From contig NZ_AXBI01000011.1 of assembly GCF_000473325.1 (NCBI RefSeq), forward strand, positions 1 through 64,000: DNA of 64,000 nucleotides, written 5' to 3'. Origin of the DNA: Leisingera caerulea DSM 24564 (lineage in GTDB: Bacteria > Pseudomonadota > Alphaproteobacteria > Rhodobacterales > Rhodobacteraceae). The stretch's first letter is position 1, and the number at the start of each line of letters is the position of its first letter. A program made the translations under genes and the position numbers. Positions 1 through 8,028 of the stretch are shown here, one piece after another. The notes under the pieces were generated by a model, which was given only the letters and a program-made list of their open reading frames with translations, made no database searches and was not told the DNA's origin.

Positions 1-27
1 TGTTCTTATAATGTTCTCACTCCCGGA

Positions 28-888
28 TTGACAAGGCCACGCCCCCGCAATGAACGGAATTCCGCCGGGAACCCAAGCGGGGGGTATTTGCGTTTCCTAA
101 GTATGGGCCTCGCCATTCTGGGAATATGCACGCTGCTGGTCGTCATTACGGACTTCCTGCTGACGACTGTCGCAATCACCGACCGCAAGCTGCCGTCCAG
201 ATGGATTTCGCGGGGCAGCTGGCAGGCCCTGCGCAGACTTCTCCCGCACACGTCGGGCGGACGCACCGTTATCGGCCCGCTTGTCATGTCGTCCATTGGC
301 GCTTTCTGGATTGTCAGCACCGCCCTGTCCTGGCTGCTCATATTTCAGGCGTCCCAATATGCGGTGGTGTACTCAGACACCGGACAGCCAGCCGGTTGGC
401 TTATGGACCTCGGATACGTCGGCGAAGCACTGTCCACCCTTGGCGGCGGCAACAGCCAGCCCGGATCCGCGGGCTGGGAACTGACAACTGTCCTTGTCGG
501 CGTCAACGGCATGATCGTGCTCACCCTCTCGGTGAGCTTTGTCCTGAACACCACCCAGACCGTTGCCGCCGGGCGCGCGTTCCTGGCCCATTCCGCGGCC
601 AGCCGGGACCTGGCCGGCGAACCCGCCAGCGACCTCAAGCCGCTCGCGGATCTTGTCGCCTCGCTGAACAGCGTTCCGCACGCCCTGTATTACTCCTCCC
701 CGGACCCCGCCCTGCGTCTGCCGGAAGGCCTGGAGCAATTCGCCGTCAACTGGCTCGAGCACAGAGGAGACCTGCGCGGCCTGCGCACCATCCTGAACGG
801 ACTGCCGAATTTTGAGGTGCCTGACGAAGCGGACGACCGGGAATTCCTGACCCGCCTCCGGGACTGGTCAGCGGGGTTCACCTTCTGA
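28..888 (+). CDS. Ion-channel-like integral membrane protein
   Basis: About 286 residues if the TTG at 28 is used; the frame is open to the window edge, so the start may lie outside. An in-frame ATG at 103 would start just before the first membrane segment. There are hydrophobic segments near residues 24-47, 92-112 and 152-175. A loop around residues 127-142 resembles the re-entrant pore loop of two-TM ion channels, but it has no TVGYG-type selectivity motif. The C-terminal ~110 residues are soluble and predicted cytoplasmic. I recognise no named family beyond an ion-channel-like architecture. It precedes a second membrane protein on the same strand. The channel role is inferred; the membrane topology is what the sequence shows. 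Confidence 0.6.
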   Translation: MTRPRPRNERNSAGNPSGGYLRFLSMGLAILGICTLLVVITDFLLTTVAITDRKLPSRWISRGSWQALRRLLPHTSGGRTVIGPLVMSSIGAFWIVSTALSWLLIFQASQYAVVYSDTGQPAGWLMDLGYVGEALSTLGGGNSQPGSAGWELTTVLVGVNGMIVLTLSVSFVLNTTQTVAAGRAFLAHSAASRDLAGEPASDLKPLADLVASLNSVPHALYYSSPDPALRLPEGLEQFAVNWLEHRGDLRGLRTILNGLPNFEVPDEADDREFLTRLRDWSAGFTF

Positions 889-984
889 CCGCTCATTTCT
901 GACCGCCCTCACAGTGTGTGGGGGACAACGCCCAGGCCCCCTGCCCCGCGGGAACTTTTGCCCGGCGGTCTGCATTACCCTCCT

Positions 985-1716
985 ATGATTGCAGCCAGTT
1001 TTGCCTTTGCCGCCCTGTTTGCCGCCATTCACCTGTCCATCGGGTGGATGACCTTTCTCGACCGGACCCCCCGAAGCAGGTGGCTGTCGGCTGCCGGCGG
1101 GGTGGCTGTCGCCTATGTGTTCCTCCACATCCTGCCGGAGCTCGCCGCCCACCAAAGCATCTTCTCCGAAGAGCTGGAGCTGTCCCCCGCCAAAGCCGAG
1201 GAGGCCGTCTACCTCTCGGCGCTCGGCGGTCTGGTCCTGTTCTACGGTCTGGAAAAACTGGTCAAAAGCGCCCGCCGCAAAGACACCGCCGGCGGCCGGG
1301 GGCCAACACCCGGCAGCGGTGATTTCTGGCTCCATACCGGCTCCTTCGCGCTCTACAACCTGATCACCGGCTATCTGCTCACCAACCGTGAAACCGAAGG
1401 GGCCTGGTCCCTGCTGGCCTACGGGGTGGCCATGTCGCTGCATTTCGTCACCACCGACTTCGGGCTGCGCCAGGACCACAGCCACAAATACGACCGCACC
1501 GCCAGATGGATCATCGCCGGCGCGGTGCTGGGCGGCTGGGCGCTCGGGGTGAGCGTGCATCTGCCGGAGCTCTGGCTCGGCTTCCTGTTTGCCTTCCTGT
1601 CCGGCGGCATCATCCTCAACGTCCTCAAGGAGGAGCTGCCGGAGGAGCGCGACAGCCGCTTCTGGCCGTTTGCCGGCGCCGCACTGGTCTGCGCCGCCGC
1701 CCTTCTGGCCGCATAG
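985..1716 (+). CDS. ZIP-like integral membrane protein
   Basis: 243 residues from ATG 985; a GTG at 916 would add 23 proline-rich residues that do not look like a membrane-protein start. The protein is almost entirely membrane segments. It has a histidine-containing helix (HILPEL near residue 48), a long loop with basic residues, and a helix with HFVTTDFGLRQDHSHK, an arrangement reminiscent of ZIP-type metal transporters. The family is not certain because the canonical ZIP HSxxDG motif is absent. There is no clear Shine-Dalgarno sequence. It lies in the leader region before the replication operon, with no obvious operon partner. Confidence 0.6.
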   Translation: MIAASFAFAALFAAIHLSIGWMTFLDRTPRSRWLSAAGGVAVAYVFLHILPELAAHQSIFSEELELSPAKAEEAVYLSALGGLVLFYGLEKLVKSARRKDTAGGRGPTPGSGDFWLHTGSFALYNLITGYLLTNRETEGAWSLLAYGVAMSLHFVTTDFGLRQDHSHKYDRTARWIIAGAVLGGWALGVSVHLPELWLGFLFAFLSGGIILNVLKEELPEERDSRFWPFAGAALVCAAALLAA

Positions 1717-1832
1717 CCGGGGACGGCCGCGGGGAACCATTCCCGCCGCCCCGCGTTGAGTCCGTGCCGCCCGCGCAGCTGCCAAACCGTCCCGCGGCAG
1801 CCCGGCGGCCGGCCATTCACAAGGAGGATCCC

Positions 1833-1994
1833 ATGACCAAGCAGCAGCCGAAACACGATGTCATCGAAGGTCTGAAAGGGTCGGAACAGCACCACCCGCT
1901 GAAGAACCAGCCCGGCGAAAAAGGCGACCCGGACCACACCGATCCGAAGTCCGGAAAGTCCGAAGCCAAGGACAAGGACAAAGACGAAGACTGA
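1833..1994 (+). CDS. Small highly charged protein (53 aa)
   Basis: A short reading frame behind a very strong Shine-Dalgarno sequence (AAGGAGGA at 1821-1828), which decides the ATG at 1833. The product is extremely hydrophilic, rich in Lys, Asp, Glu, Pro and Gly, has no hydrophobic core and ends in a KDKDKDED-type acidic/basic tail. It is probably intrinsically disordered. I recognise no family. Such small hydrophilic proteins are often stress-induced, but nothing here proves a role. It is separated from repA by the replication control region. Confidence 0.6.
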   Translation: MTKQQPKHDVIEGLKGSEQHHPLKNQPGEKGDPDHTDPKSGKSEAKDKDKDED

Positions 1995-2111
1995 CCCCGC
2001 CGCCCCGCGCGGCCCGGTATCTCTGACCCTGGGCGCCGCCGCGAACCCGCTTCGCGGCCCGGCGCCCGGCCCCCACCGCCGCTCCTCGATCCTGCCAACT
2101 ATAGAAAACGC

Positions 2112-2176
2112 TTGCACGAATCCCGCTCTTTGGCCAATAGTCACGGAAAAGAGGCGGTAAACGCCAATTTCCGTGA
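2112..2176 (+). promoter_or_regulatory. repA promoter with overlapping inverted-repeat operator
   Basis: A possible promoter reads TTGCAC (2112-2117), 18 bases, then AATAGT (2136-2141), giving a start near 2148. Directly on that start is a perfect 9-bp inverted repeat, TCACGGAAA (2141-2149) and TTTCCGTGA (2168-2176). Nested inside it is a second repeat, GGCG (2153-2156) and CGCC (2162-2165). In repABC plasmids RepA, helped by RepB, represses its own operon from an operator at the promoter; this dyad is in the right place for that role. Assignment by position. Confidence 0.55.
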
Positions 2177-2240
2177 ACACGCCAGGCGGCAAAGACACGG
2201 GTAAAAGGCAGAGCGGCGCAGATGGCAGGCACAAGGGCAG

Positions 2241-3452
2241 ATGGATCATACATACACACCTGAGGATCTCAATGCGGTGATCCGCCAGCATTCCGAATGG
2301 ATTGCCGCCCAGCTGCATGCGCAGCGCGAGAGCCTGTTCCCCCCGAATGCCTCCAAGACGATGCGCAAATTCACCTCCGGCGAGGCCGCGGCCCTGCTCG
2401 GCGTTAATGATTCCTACCTGCGCAAGCTGCATCTGGACGGCAAGGGCCCCTCGCCCGAACTGACCGCCGGCAACCGCCGCCAGTACTCCGCCGAGGACAT
2501 CCAGGAACTGCGCGAACTCTTGGAAAAAACCGCCCGCAAGCCCGGCGACTACCTGCCCGGTCGGCGGGTCAGTCCGGAGGGCGGCGAGGGCTATGCCGAC
2601 CATATGCAGATCATCGGCGTGATGAATTTCAAGGGCGGCTCCGGCAAAACCACCACCTCCGCCCACCTGGCGCAGCGGCTGGCGCTCAAGGGCTACCGGG
2701 TGCTGGCCATCGACCTCGACCCGCAGGCGTCCCTCACTGCCCTGCACGGCGTCCAGCCGGAGTTCGACCTCAAGGACGGCGGCACGCTTTACGATGCCAT
2801 CCGCTATGACGACCCGGCGCCGATCGCCTCGGTGATCCGCAAGACCTATATCCCGAATCTCGACCTCATCCCCGGCAACCTCGAACTGATGGAGTTCGAG
2901 CACGACACCCCCCGCGCCCTGGCCCAAGGCAGCGCCGGATTGTTCTTTTTCCGGGTAAAAGAGGCTCTGACACAGGTCGATTCCGACTATGACGTGGTGG
3001 TGATCGACTGCCCGCCGCAGCTCGGCTTCCTCACCATGTCCGCACTCTCCGCCGCCACCGGCGTGCTGGTCACCATCCACCCGGAAATGCTCGACGTGAT
3101 GTCGATGTCGCAATTCCTGCGCATGACCGCCGACCTGATGGACGTGATCGCGCAAAGCGGCGCCGACATGAGCCACGACTGGATGCGCTACCTGCTGACG
3201 CGCTACGAGCCGTCGGACGCACCGCAGAACCGCATCGTCGCCTTCCTGCGCACCATGTACGGCGACAAGGTGCTGAACGCGCCGATGCTGAAATCCACTG
3301 CAATCTCCGATGCGGGCCTGACGAAACAGACCCTGTACGAGGTCGAACGCAGCGCCTTCACCCGCTCCACCTATGACCGCGCGGTCGAAAGCCTGAACGC
3401 GGTCAACGATGAAATCAGCCAGCTCATTCAGGAAACCTGGGGGCGCTCATGA
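2241..3452 (+). CDS. repA: Plasmid partition ATPase RepA (ParA family)
   Basis: 403 residues. An N-terminal helix-turn-helix (about residues 43-66, ASKTMRKFTSGEAAALLGV...) precedes a ParA ATPase domain with the deviant Walker A motif KGGSGKTT at 131-138. An A' motif (LAIDLDPQAS) and a Walker B-like VVIDCPPQLG segment follow. RepA-type ParA proteins segregate repABC replicons and autorepress the operon. ATG 2241 follows an AAGGG ribosome-binding sequence. The stop overlaps the repB start as ATGA, showing translational coupling. Length and architecture are typical of repABC RepA, so confidence is high. Confidence 0.97.
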   Translation: MDHTYTPEDLNAVIRQHSEWIAAQLHAQRESLFPPNASKTMRKFTSGEAAALLGVNDSYLRKLHLDGKGPSPELTAGNRRQYSAEDIQELRELLEKTARKPGDYLPGRRVSPEGGEGYADHMQIIGVMNFKGGSGKTTTSAHLAQRLALKGYRVLAIDLDPQASLTALHGVQPEFDLKDGGTLYDAIRYDDPAPIASVIRKTYIPNLDLIPGNLELMEFEHDTPRALAQGSAGLFFFRVKEALTQVDSDYDVVVIDCPPQLGFLTMSALSAATGVLVTIHPEMLDVMSMSQFLRMTADLMDVIAQSGADMSHDWMRYLLTRYEPSDAPQNRIVAFLRTMYGDKVLNAPMLKSTAISDAGLTKQTLYEVERSAFTRSTYDRAVESLNAVNDEISQLIQETWGRS

Positions 3453-4468
3453 CCAGCAGCAAGAAATCCCGCCTCTCGATGCTCGACAGCCTGGCTGCGG
3501 CCGGTGCTCCGGCGGCCGCCCCTGCCCCGGCGGCTTCGATGATGTCCAGCAACCGCGCCCTGCGCTCGGCCCGCGACGCGGTGGATTCGCACCGGGTCTG
3601 GGACCTGGAGCCGCATCAGATCGAGGACACCCGCGTCCACGACCGGCTTGACCCCAGCGATATCCACGACCTGCGCGACGCGATTGAGGCAAACGGCCAG
3701 ACCGTGCCGATCCTGGTGCGCCGCCACCCGTCCGAGGCCGACCGTTACCTGCTGGTCTACGGCCGCCGCCGGCTGGAGGCGATCCGCGCCTCCGACAAGG
3801 TCACCAAGGTCCGCGCCCTGGTCGCCAGCCTGGACGATGACGCCGCCGTGCGCGCCCAGATTTCGGAAAACATGGCACGCCGCGACCTCTCTTTCATCGA
3901 AAAGGCGCTGTTCGCGCAGGAGCTGGTGGAAAACGGCTTCGGCAACCAGTCGCAGGTCGCCGAGGTGCTGACCGTCACCAAATCCTCCGTCTCCATGGCC
4001 ATCGCCATTGCCGAGGCGATCGGCCCCGACCTGATCCGCGCCATCGGCCCGGCCCAGGGCATCGGCCGCCCCCGCTGGGACGCGCTGGCCAAGGCGATTG
4101 CAGACACCGGCGCAGACCGTGACGCGCTGATCAGCATTGCCGAAAAGGAATACACCAGTTTTGCCGTCGACGCGGTGACCGAAGGCTCGGAGGCTGCAAC
4201 CGCCGACCCCTCGGTGCTGGCGTTTGAGGCGGTGTTCAGGGCCGCGGTCCCCGCCGCTGCCCCGCAGGACGCCAAGCCCGCGAAAAAGGCCCGGACGCTG
4301 ACGCAGCCGCTCACCGTCGATGGCCGCCGCAGCGCCACCCTGCGCCGCACCGCCAAGGGTGTCAGCCTGGAACTCCCCGGCGGCAGCTTTGCCGACTGGC
4401 TGGAGGCCGAGGCCCAGAATGTGATTGAAGAGCTTCACGCGCGCTGGCAGTCGCGCGGCGAAGAGTAA
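3449..4468 (+). CDS. repB: Plasmid partition protein RepB (ParB family)
   Basis: 339 residues. The ParB/Srx-like N-terminal domain spans about 50-150, with the GRRR box at 105-108 and an ENMARRDLS motif at 140-148. A DNA-binding helix-turn-helix follows at about 163-190. An Ala/Pro-rich linker leads to a C-terminal dimerisation region. It binds parS and works with RepA; the best parS candidate is the palindrome at 5897-5912. It overlaps repA by four bases and is followed by the 172-base repB-repC spacer holding the ctRNA. Confidence 0.97.
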   Translation: MTSSKKSRLSMLDSLAAAGAPAAAPAPAASMMSSNRALRSARDAVDSHRVWDLEPHQIEDTRVHDRLDPSDIHDLRDAIEANGQTVPILVRRHPSEADRYLLVYGRRRLEAIRASDKVTKVRALVASLDDDAAVRAQISENMARRDLSFIEKALFAQELVENGFGNQSQVAEVLTVTKSSVSMAIAIAEAIGPDLIRAIGPAQGIGRPRWDALAKAIADTGADRDALISIAEKEYTSFAVDAVTEGSEAATADPSVLAFEAVFRAAVPAAAPQDAKPAKKARTLTQPLTVDGRRSATLRRTAKGVSLELPGGSFADWLEAEAQNVIEELHARWQSRGEE

Positions 4469-4502
4469 TATATAACAATAACTTAGGAGGCACAGAGCAG
4501 GC

Positions 4503-4555
4503 AAAAAAGAAGGCCCCGCAAAGACGACGCTCCACGAGACCAACTTGTTTCTAGC
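4503..4555 (-). ncRNA. Counter-transcribed RNA controlling repC (RepE/incA-type ctRNA)
   Basis: On the minus strand a promoter reads TTGCGG (4590-4585), 17 bases, then TAACTT (4567-4562), which predicts a start near 4555. It is followed by a 12-bp hairpin: GGTCTCGTGGAG (4541-4530), loop CGTCGT, CTTTGCGGGGCC (4523-4512), all paired when GU pairs are allowed. The hairpin runs into TTC and six T (4508-4503), an intrinsic terminator. A short antisense RNA between repB and repC is the known copy-number and incompatibility determinant of repABC plasmids. Size of about 53 nt is my estimate. Confidence 0.85.
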
Positions 4556-4567
4556 ACCCTCAAGTTA

Positions 4568-4622
4568 GTGGCCGGAGCCGACAACCGCAAGTCCAATGTG
4601 ATTCGCGGGCCGCTGTTTTTTT
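4568..4622 (+). terminator. Attenuator hairpin in the repC leader
   Basis: GTGGCC (4568-4573) can pair with GGCCGC (4608-4613), followed by TG and a run of seven T (4616-4622), about 18 bases before the repC ATG. A second, competing repeat AACTTG (4542-4547) / CAAGTT (4561-4566) lies upstream in the ctRNA target. In repABC plasmids ctRNA binding shifts the repC leader into a terminator fold; this hairpin is the expected terminator form. The pairing was read by eye and no energies were calculated. Confidence 0.6.
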
Positions 4623-4640
4623 GTCTTTCGTGATGATGAC

Positions 4641-5897
4641 ATGGGATATATGCCCCTCACGCCTTTCGGGCGAACGGTGGATGCTGTCCTGCTGAAACAC
4701 CAGCAGGCCGCCGCTGACGGATCTTCTATGCTCAGCACCGTCAGCAAATGGGACGCGCTGCGCGAGCTGGCCGCCGCCCGCAAGACCTATGGTCTCAACG
4801 ACCGCGACCTCTCGGTACTGCAGGCGCTGCTCAGCTTCCTGCCCGGTAAGGACATTGAACCGCAGCCCGGCGTCACCGTGGTGCATCCCTCCAACCGTGC
4901 AATCTGCGAGCGGCTCAACGGAATGCCCAATTCCACCATGCGCCGCCACATGGCCAAGCTGGTCTCAGCGGGCCTCCTGGTCCGCCGCGACAGCCCCAAC
5001 GGCAAACGCTATGTGCGCCGCTATCAGGGGGACCGGGTCGCCTACGGCTTCGACCTCTCCCCCCTCGCCGTCCGCTTTGCCGAGTTCTCGGACGCAGCAG
5101 CGGCTCAGCGCGCTGAGGATGCCCGTATCAAGCAGCTGCGCGAAACCGTCAGCCTGATGCGCCGCGACCTGCTGAACCTCGCCCTCTGCGGCGCTGCGGA
5201 CTATCCTGAGGCCGCTGTCTGGGACCAGTTCCACGACCTCGCCCATCTGACCGCCCGCGACCTCCGCCGCAAGCTTGGCGCGGAAGATCTGGAAGCCCTC
5301 CAGGCCCGCCTCGCCGCCGCCCTGGCTGAGATGAAGCGCCTGTTAGAGCCTTTGTTTGCAGAAGAACCGGGCACCAGTGACGCCCGAAATGAGCACCACT
5401 ATCAGAATTCAAAGAAAGACTCATTTGAATCTGAACAGACCGTTACGGCAGCGCACGCACGGGCTACGGAATCGAAGGACGAAACCGGGTATGCTGAGAA
5501 ACGCTCATCAGACAGGCCCGTGCACCGTGAAACCCCGCCCCAGCCGCCAAAGGCCCCTGCCCCCAGCGGACCAAGCCTCCCGCTCCGCCTGATCCTCGCC
5601 GCCTGCGGTGAGATCCAAGGCTATGCCGGTGGCACCATCCGCCACTGGGGAGACCTCCTGCGCGCCGCCGATACCGTGCGCCCGATGATGGGTATCTCCA
5701 CGGCTGTCTGGGAAGAAACCAAATCCGCCATGGGCGCTGCAGAAGCCGCAACCGTGGTCGCCGCCATGCTGGAACGGTTTTCGGATATCCGCTCCCCCAG
5801 CGGCTATCTCCGGCACCTCAGCGCCAAGGCGGTATCGGGACGCTTCACCAGCGCGCCCATGGTCATGGCCCTCACCCGCCGCGGGGCGGCAGCATAG
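4641..5897 (+). CDS. repC: Replication initiator RepC
   Basis: 418 residues from ATG 4641; a second ATG at 4650 is also possible. The N-terminus (LTPFGRTVDAVLLKHQQ) and the following winged-helix region (WDALRELAAARKTYGLNDRDLSVLQALLSFLP, read in parts) are typical RepC features. The conserved NRAICERLNGMPNSTMRRH segment is also present. RepC is the only protein essential for replication of repABC replicons, and the origin is usually inside repC itself. A low-conservation linker (about 245-310) separates the N- and C-terminal parts, as is usual. No strong ribosome-binding site is visible, in keeping with control by the leader structure. The stop codon runs into the parS palindrome. Confidence 0.97.
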   Translation: MGYMPLTPFGRTVDAVLLKHQQAAADGSSMLSTVSKWDALRELAAARKTYGLNDRDLSVLQALLSFLPGKDIEPQPGVTVVHPSNRAICERLNGMPNSTMRRHMAKLVSAGLLVRRDSPNGKRYVRRYQGDRVAYGFDLSPLAVRFAEFSDAAAAQRAEDARIKQLRETVSLMRRDLLNLALCGAADYPEAAVWDQFHDLAHLTARDLRRKLGAEDLEALQARLAAALAEMKRLLEPLFAEEPGTSDARNEHHYQNSKKDSFESEQTVTAAHARATESKDETGYAEKRSSDRPVHRETPPQPPKAPAPSGPSLPLRLILAACGEIQGYAGGTIRHWGDLLRAADTVRPMMGISTAVWEETKSAMGAAEAATVVAAMLERFSDIRSPSGYLRHLSAKAVSGRFTSAPMVMALTRRGAAA

Positions 5898-5912
5898 TTC
5901 ACAGCTGTGAAC
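5897..5912. promoter_or_regulatory. parS partition site (16-bp perfect palindrome)
   Basis: GTTCACAGCTGTGAAC is perfectly self-complementary over 16 bp and begins on the last base of the repC stop codon. It fits the known pattern of repABC centromere sites (GTT...GC...AAC, 16 bp). It is therefore the probable RepB binding site and partition-incompatibility determinant. I did not find a second copy, but the window was not searched exhaustively for degenerate forms. Confidence 0.85.
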
Positions 5913-5935
5913 TCCCCGCAGCAGTCCCGGCTGCT

Positions 5936-5977
5936 ATGATCCGGATCAACCCGCCGCCGCCTGCGGCATGGCACACT
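5936..5977 (+). promoter_or_regulatory. Fnr-type box and -10 for cbpA
   Basis: ATGATCCGGATCAA (5936-5949) is a one-mismatch Fnr/Dnr dyad. A -10-like CACACT (5972-5977) lies so that the dyad would be centred at about -41.5 from a start near 5984, a class II activator arrangement. It also partly abuts the parS site 23 bp upstream. Confidence 0.55.
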
Positions 5978-6008
5978 GCGGACGCAATGGCGCGGGGAGA
6001 GCTGTGGT

Positions 6009-6929
6009 ATGGAATACAGGGACTACTACAAAATTCTCGGCATCGCACCGGATGCCGAACCCGGCGAAATCAAGCGCGCCTTCCGCAAACTGGCGCGCAA
6101 GTACCACCCGGACATCAATGAAGGTGCCGAAGCAGAGGCGATGTTCAAGGACGTGAACGAAGCCTACGAAGTGCTCAAAGACCCCGAGCGCCGCGCCGCC
6201 TATGACCAGCTGGGCAAACCCGGGTCCGGATCCCAGGACAGCTTCCGCCCGCCGCCGGGATGGGAGGGCGGATTTGAGTTCACCGGCGGCGGCCCGGAGC
6301 GGGCGGAAGCCTTCAGCGACTTCTTCGAGTCCCTCTTCCGGCGCCGGGGGCAGCCATTTGACCGGCCCGGTGCAGACCAGCACGCCCGCCTGCAGCTGGA
6401 CATCGAGGACGCCTACCGCGGGGCAACCCGGGTTCTGAAGCTTCGGGTGCCGCAGGCGGCGCCGGATGGCTCGGTGCAGCTGCAGGATCGCAGCATCACG
6501 GTGCATGTCCCGAAAGGTATCCTCGAAGGCCAGCACATCCGGCTGCCGGGTCAGGGCCTGGCGCCGCTGGGCGGAGGGGTGCCGGGGGATCTGTTTCTGG
6601 AGGTCAGCTTTGCCCCGCATCCGGTGTACCGGGCGGATGGCAAGGATCTGTATCTGGAACTGCCCGTGGCCCCCTGGGAGGCTGCGTTGGGCGGCAAGGT
6701 GATGATACCCACGCCCGATGGCAAGGTCGCGCTGACCGTGCCTGCAAATGCCCGCAGCGGCCAGAAGCTGCGGCTGAAGGGCAAGGGGCTGCCGGGCACA
6801 CCGCCCGGGGACATCTATGCCACCCTGAGGATCGTGAACCCCAAGGTGACAACGGAAGAGGCGCGCAGGGTCTTTGAGCAGATGGCCCGGGAGGTGCCGT
6901 TCAACCCGCGTGCCGGTATCGGAGGATAG
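6009..6929 (+). CDS. cbpA: DnaJ-type co-chaperone CbpA
   Basis: 306 residues. An N-terminal J domain (1-70) carries the Hsp70-stimulating HPD tripeptide at 33-35. It is followed by a Gly/Phe-containing linker and two C-terminal substrate-binding beta domains (about 120-300). There is no CxxCxGxG zinc finger, which separates CbpA from DnaJ; the length matches E. coli CbpA (306). It stimulates DnaK ATPase and binds unfolded protein. The gene pairs with cbpM four bases downstream and has an Fnr-type box upstream. Confidence 0.93.
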   Translation: MEYRDYYKILGIAPDAEPGEIKRAFRKLARKYHPDINEGAEAEAMFKDVNEAYEVLKDPERRAAYDQLGKPGSGSQDSFRPPPGWEGGFEFTGGGPERAEAFSDFFESLFRRRGQPFDRPGADQHARLQLDIEDAYRGATRVLKLRVPQAAPDGSVQLQDRSITVHVPKGILEGQHIRLPGQGLAPLGGGVPGDLFLEVSFAPHPVYRADGKDLYLELPVAPWEAALGGKVMIPTPDGKVALTVPANARSGQKLRLKGKGLPGTPPGDIYATLRIVNPKVTTEEARRVFEQMAREVPFNPRAGIGG

Positions 6930-6933
6930 ACGC

Positions 6934-7233
6934 ATGAAACCCGCAACCGCAAAAACTGCAGTTGTTGTCAGCCTGTCGCTGGATGAGCTGTGCCGGTTTT
7001 GCCAGGCCGACAGAAATTGGGTCATCGAACTGGTCGAACACGGGGTGCTGGAGCCCGAAGGGGCCTCAGTCCAAAGCTGGCAGTTCCACAGTGTGAGCAT
7101 TGCCCGCGCCAAGAAGGCGCGGCGGCTGAACCGGGATCTGGGCGTCAACGCCGCAGGGGTGGCGCTGGTGCTGGATCTGCTGGCGGAACGGGAAGAGATG
7201 CTGCGGCGGCTGGCCGTGCTTGATGACCGCTAG
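6934..7233 (+). CDS. cbpM: Chaperone modulator CbpM
   Basis: 99 residues. ATG 6934 is chosen for the GGAGG at 6921-6925. The protein has the MerR-like helical fold of CbpM: a SLDELCRFC start, the WVIELVEHGVLEP segment, then a WQFHSVSIARAKKARRLNRDL recognition-like helix and a coiled-coil-like C-terminus. In E. coli CbpM binds the J domain of CbpA and blocks its stimulation of DnaK. Gene order cbpA-cbpM with a 4-base gap supports the call. Confidence 0.88.
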   Translation: MKPATAKTAVVVSLSLDELCRFCQADRNWVIELVEHGVLEPEGASVQSWQFHSVSIARAKKARRLNRDLGVNAAGVALVLDLLAEREEMLRRLAVLDDR

Positions 7234-7236
7234 CGG

Positions 7237-7959
7237 ATGTGCTGGAGCCTGGAAGCCTCGGCCGTGATGGCGGCTGCCGGGACCGCCGCGGCGGTGGTCT
7301 GCTGGCGGCAGGGCCAGCCCTTGGCGGTCTGGGGCGCGCTGGGGTACTTCACGGTGATGGAGGTGCTGCAGATTGCGGGGTACCTGAGCGTCGATGAGTG
7401 CAGTTCAGCTGCGAACAAGGGTTCCACGCTTCTGTCCTATCTGCATATCGCCTTCCAACCCATTGTAATCAATGCCTTTGTTCTGGAATTGGTGCCCAGT
7501 GCCGTCCGGCGGCGCTGCCGGGTCTGGGTGCTGGCCCTGAGCTGCGCTGCGGCGGGGGTTATGCTGCTGCAGCTTGTGCCGCTGCCCGCCTTGGGGAGCT
7601 GCGCGCCGGGGGCGCCGTTGTGCGCTGAGGTGCTGTGCACCGTGTCCGGAAGTTGGCATATCGCCTGGAATGTGCCCTATAACGGGCTGCTGGTGCCGGT
7701 GGACCGGGCGTTGGGGGTGCAATCCGGCTTTCCGGCTTACATGGCGGCGGTGTTCCTGATGCCGCTGGCCTATGGGGCGTGGCGGTTTGTGCTGGTGCAT
7801 GTGCTTACCGGGCCGGTGCTGGCCTGGATGCTGACCAGCAACCCCAATGAGATGCCCGCCGTCTGGTGCCTGTTTTCCATCGTGATCCTGTGCATCGGGC
7901 TGAGCCCCTGGGTGCGCGGTGCCGTTTCAACCAGCAGTTGGTGGGGCGTGCGGGTTTGA
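7237..7959 (+). CDS. Seven-TM membrane protein of unknown function (DUF5765-like)
   Basis: 240 residues starting MCWS, with about seven hydrophobic helices along the whole length. Two pairs of Cys (CSS near 51, and C...C in the GSCAPGAPLCAEVLC stretch near 128-142) lie in loops and could be paired or bind metal. I associate the MCWS start and layout with the DUF5765 family, from memory only. It starts four bases after cbpM, so it is probably the third gene of the cbpA operon. No function can be given. Confidence 0.75.
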   Translation: MCWSLEASAVMAAAGTAAAVVCWRQGQPLAVWGALGYFTVMEVLQIAGYLSVDECSSAANKGSTLLSYLHIAFQPIVINAFVLELVPSAVRRRCRVWVLALSCAAAGVMLLQLVPLPALGSCAPGAPLCAEVLCTVSGSWHIAWNVPYNGLLVPVDRALGVQSGFPAYMAAVFLMPLAYGAWRFVLVHVLTGPVLAWMLTSNPNEMPAVWCLFSIVILCIGLSPWVRGAVSTSSWWGVRV

Positions 7960-7966
7960 CGGCGGG

Positions 7967-8008
7967 TTGATCCTGATCACTGCGCCGGGAACTGGCTTGC
8001 GGTATTCT
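7967..8008 (+). promoter_or_regulatory. Fnr-type box and -10 for the alcohol dehydrogenase operon
   Basis: TTGATCCTGATCAC (7967-7980), one mismatch to TTGAT-N4-ATCAA, with TATTCT at 8003-8008. Dyad centre to predicted start is about 41.5 bp. This is one of the clearest class II arrangements in the window. Confidence 0.65.
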
Positions 8009-8028
8009 GAAATGCGGGGAGACGCAGA

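Noticed and set aside
1419..3176. 585-codon frame antisense to repA
   Set aside because: Overlaps repA, whose Walker motifs and operon context are unambiguous.
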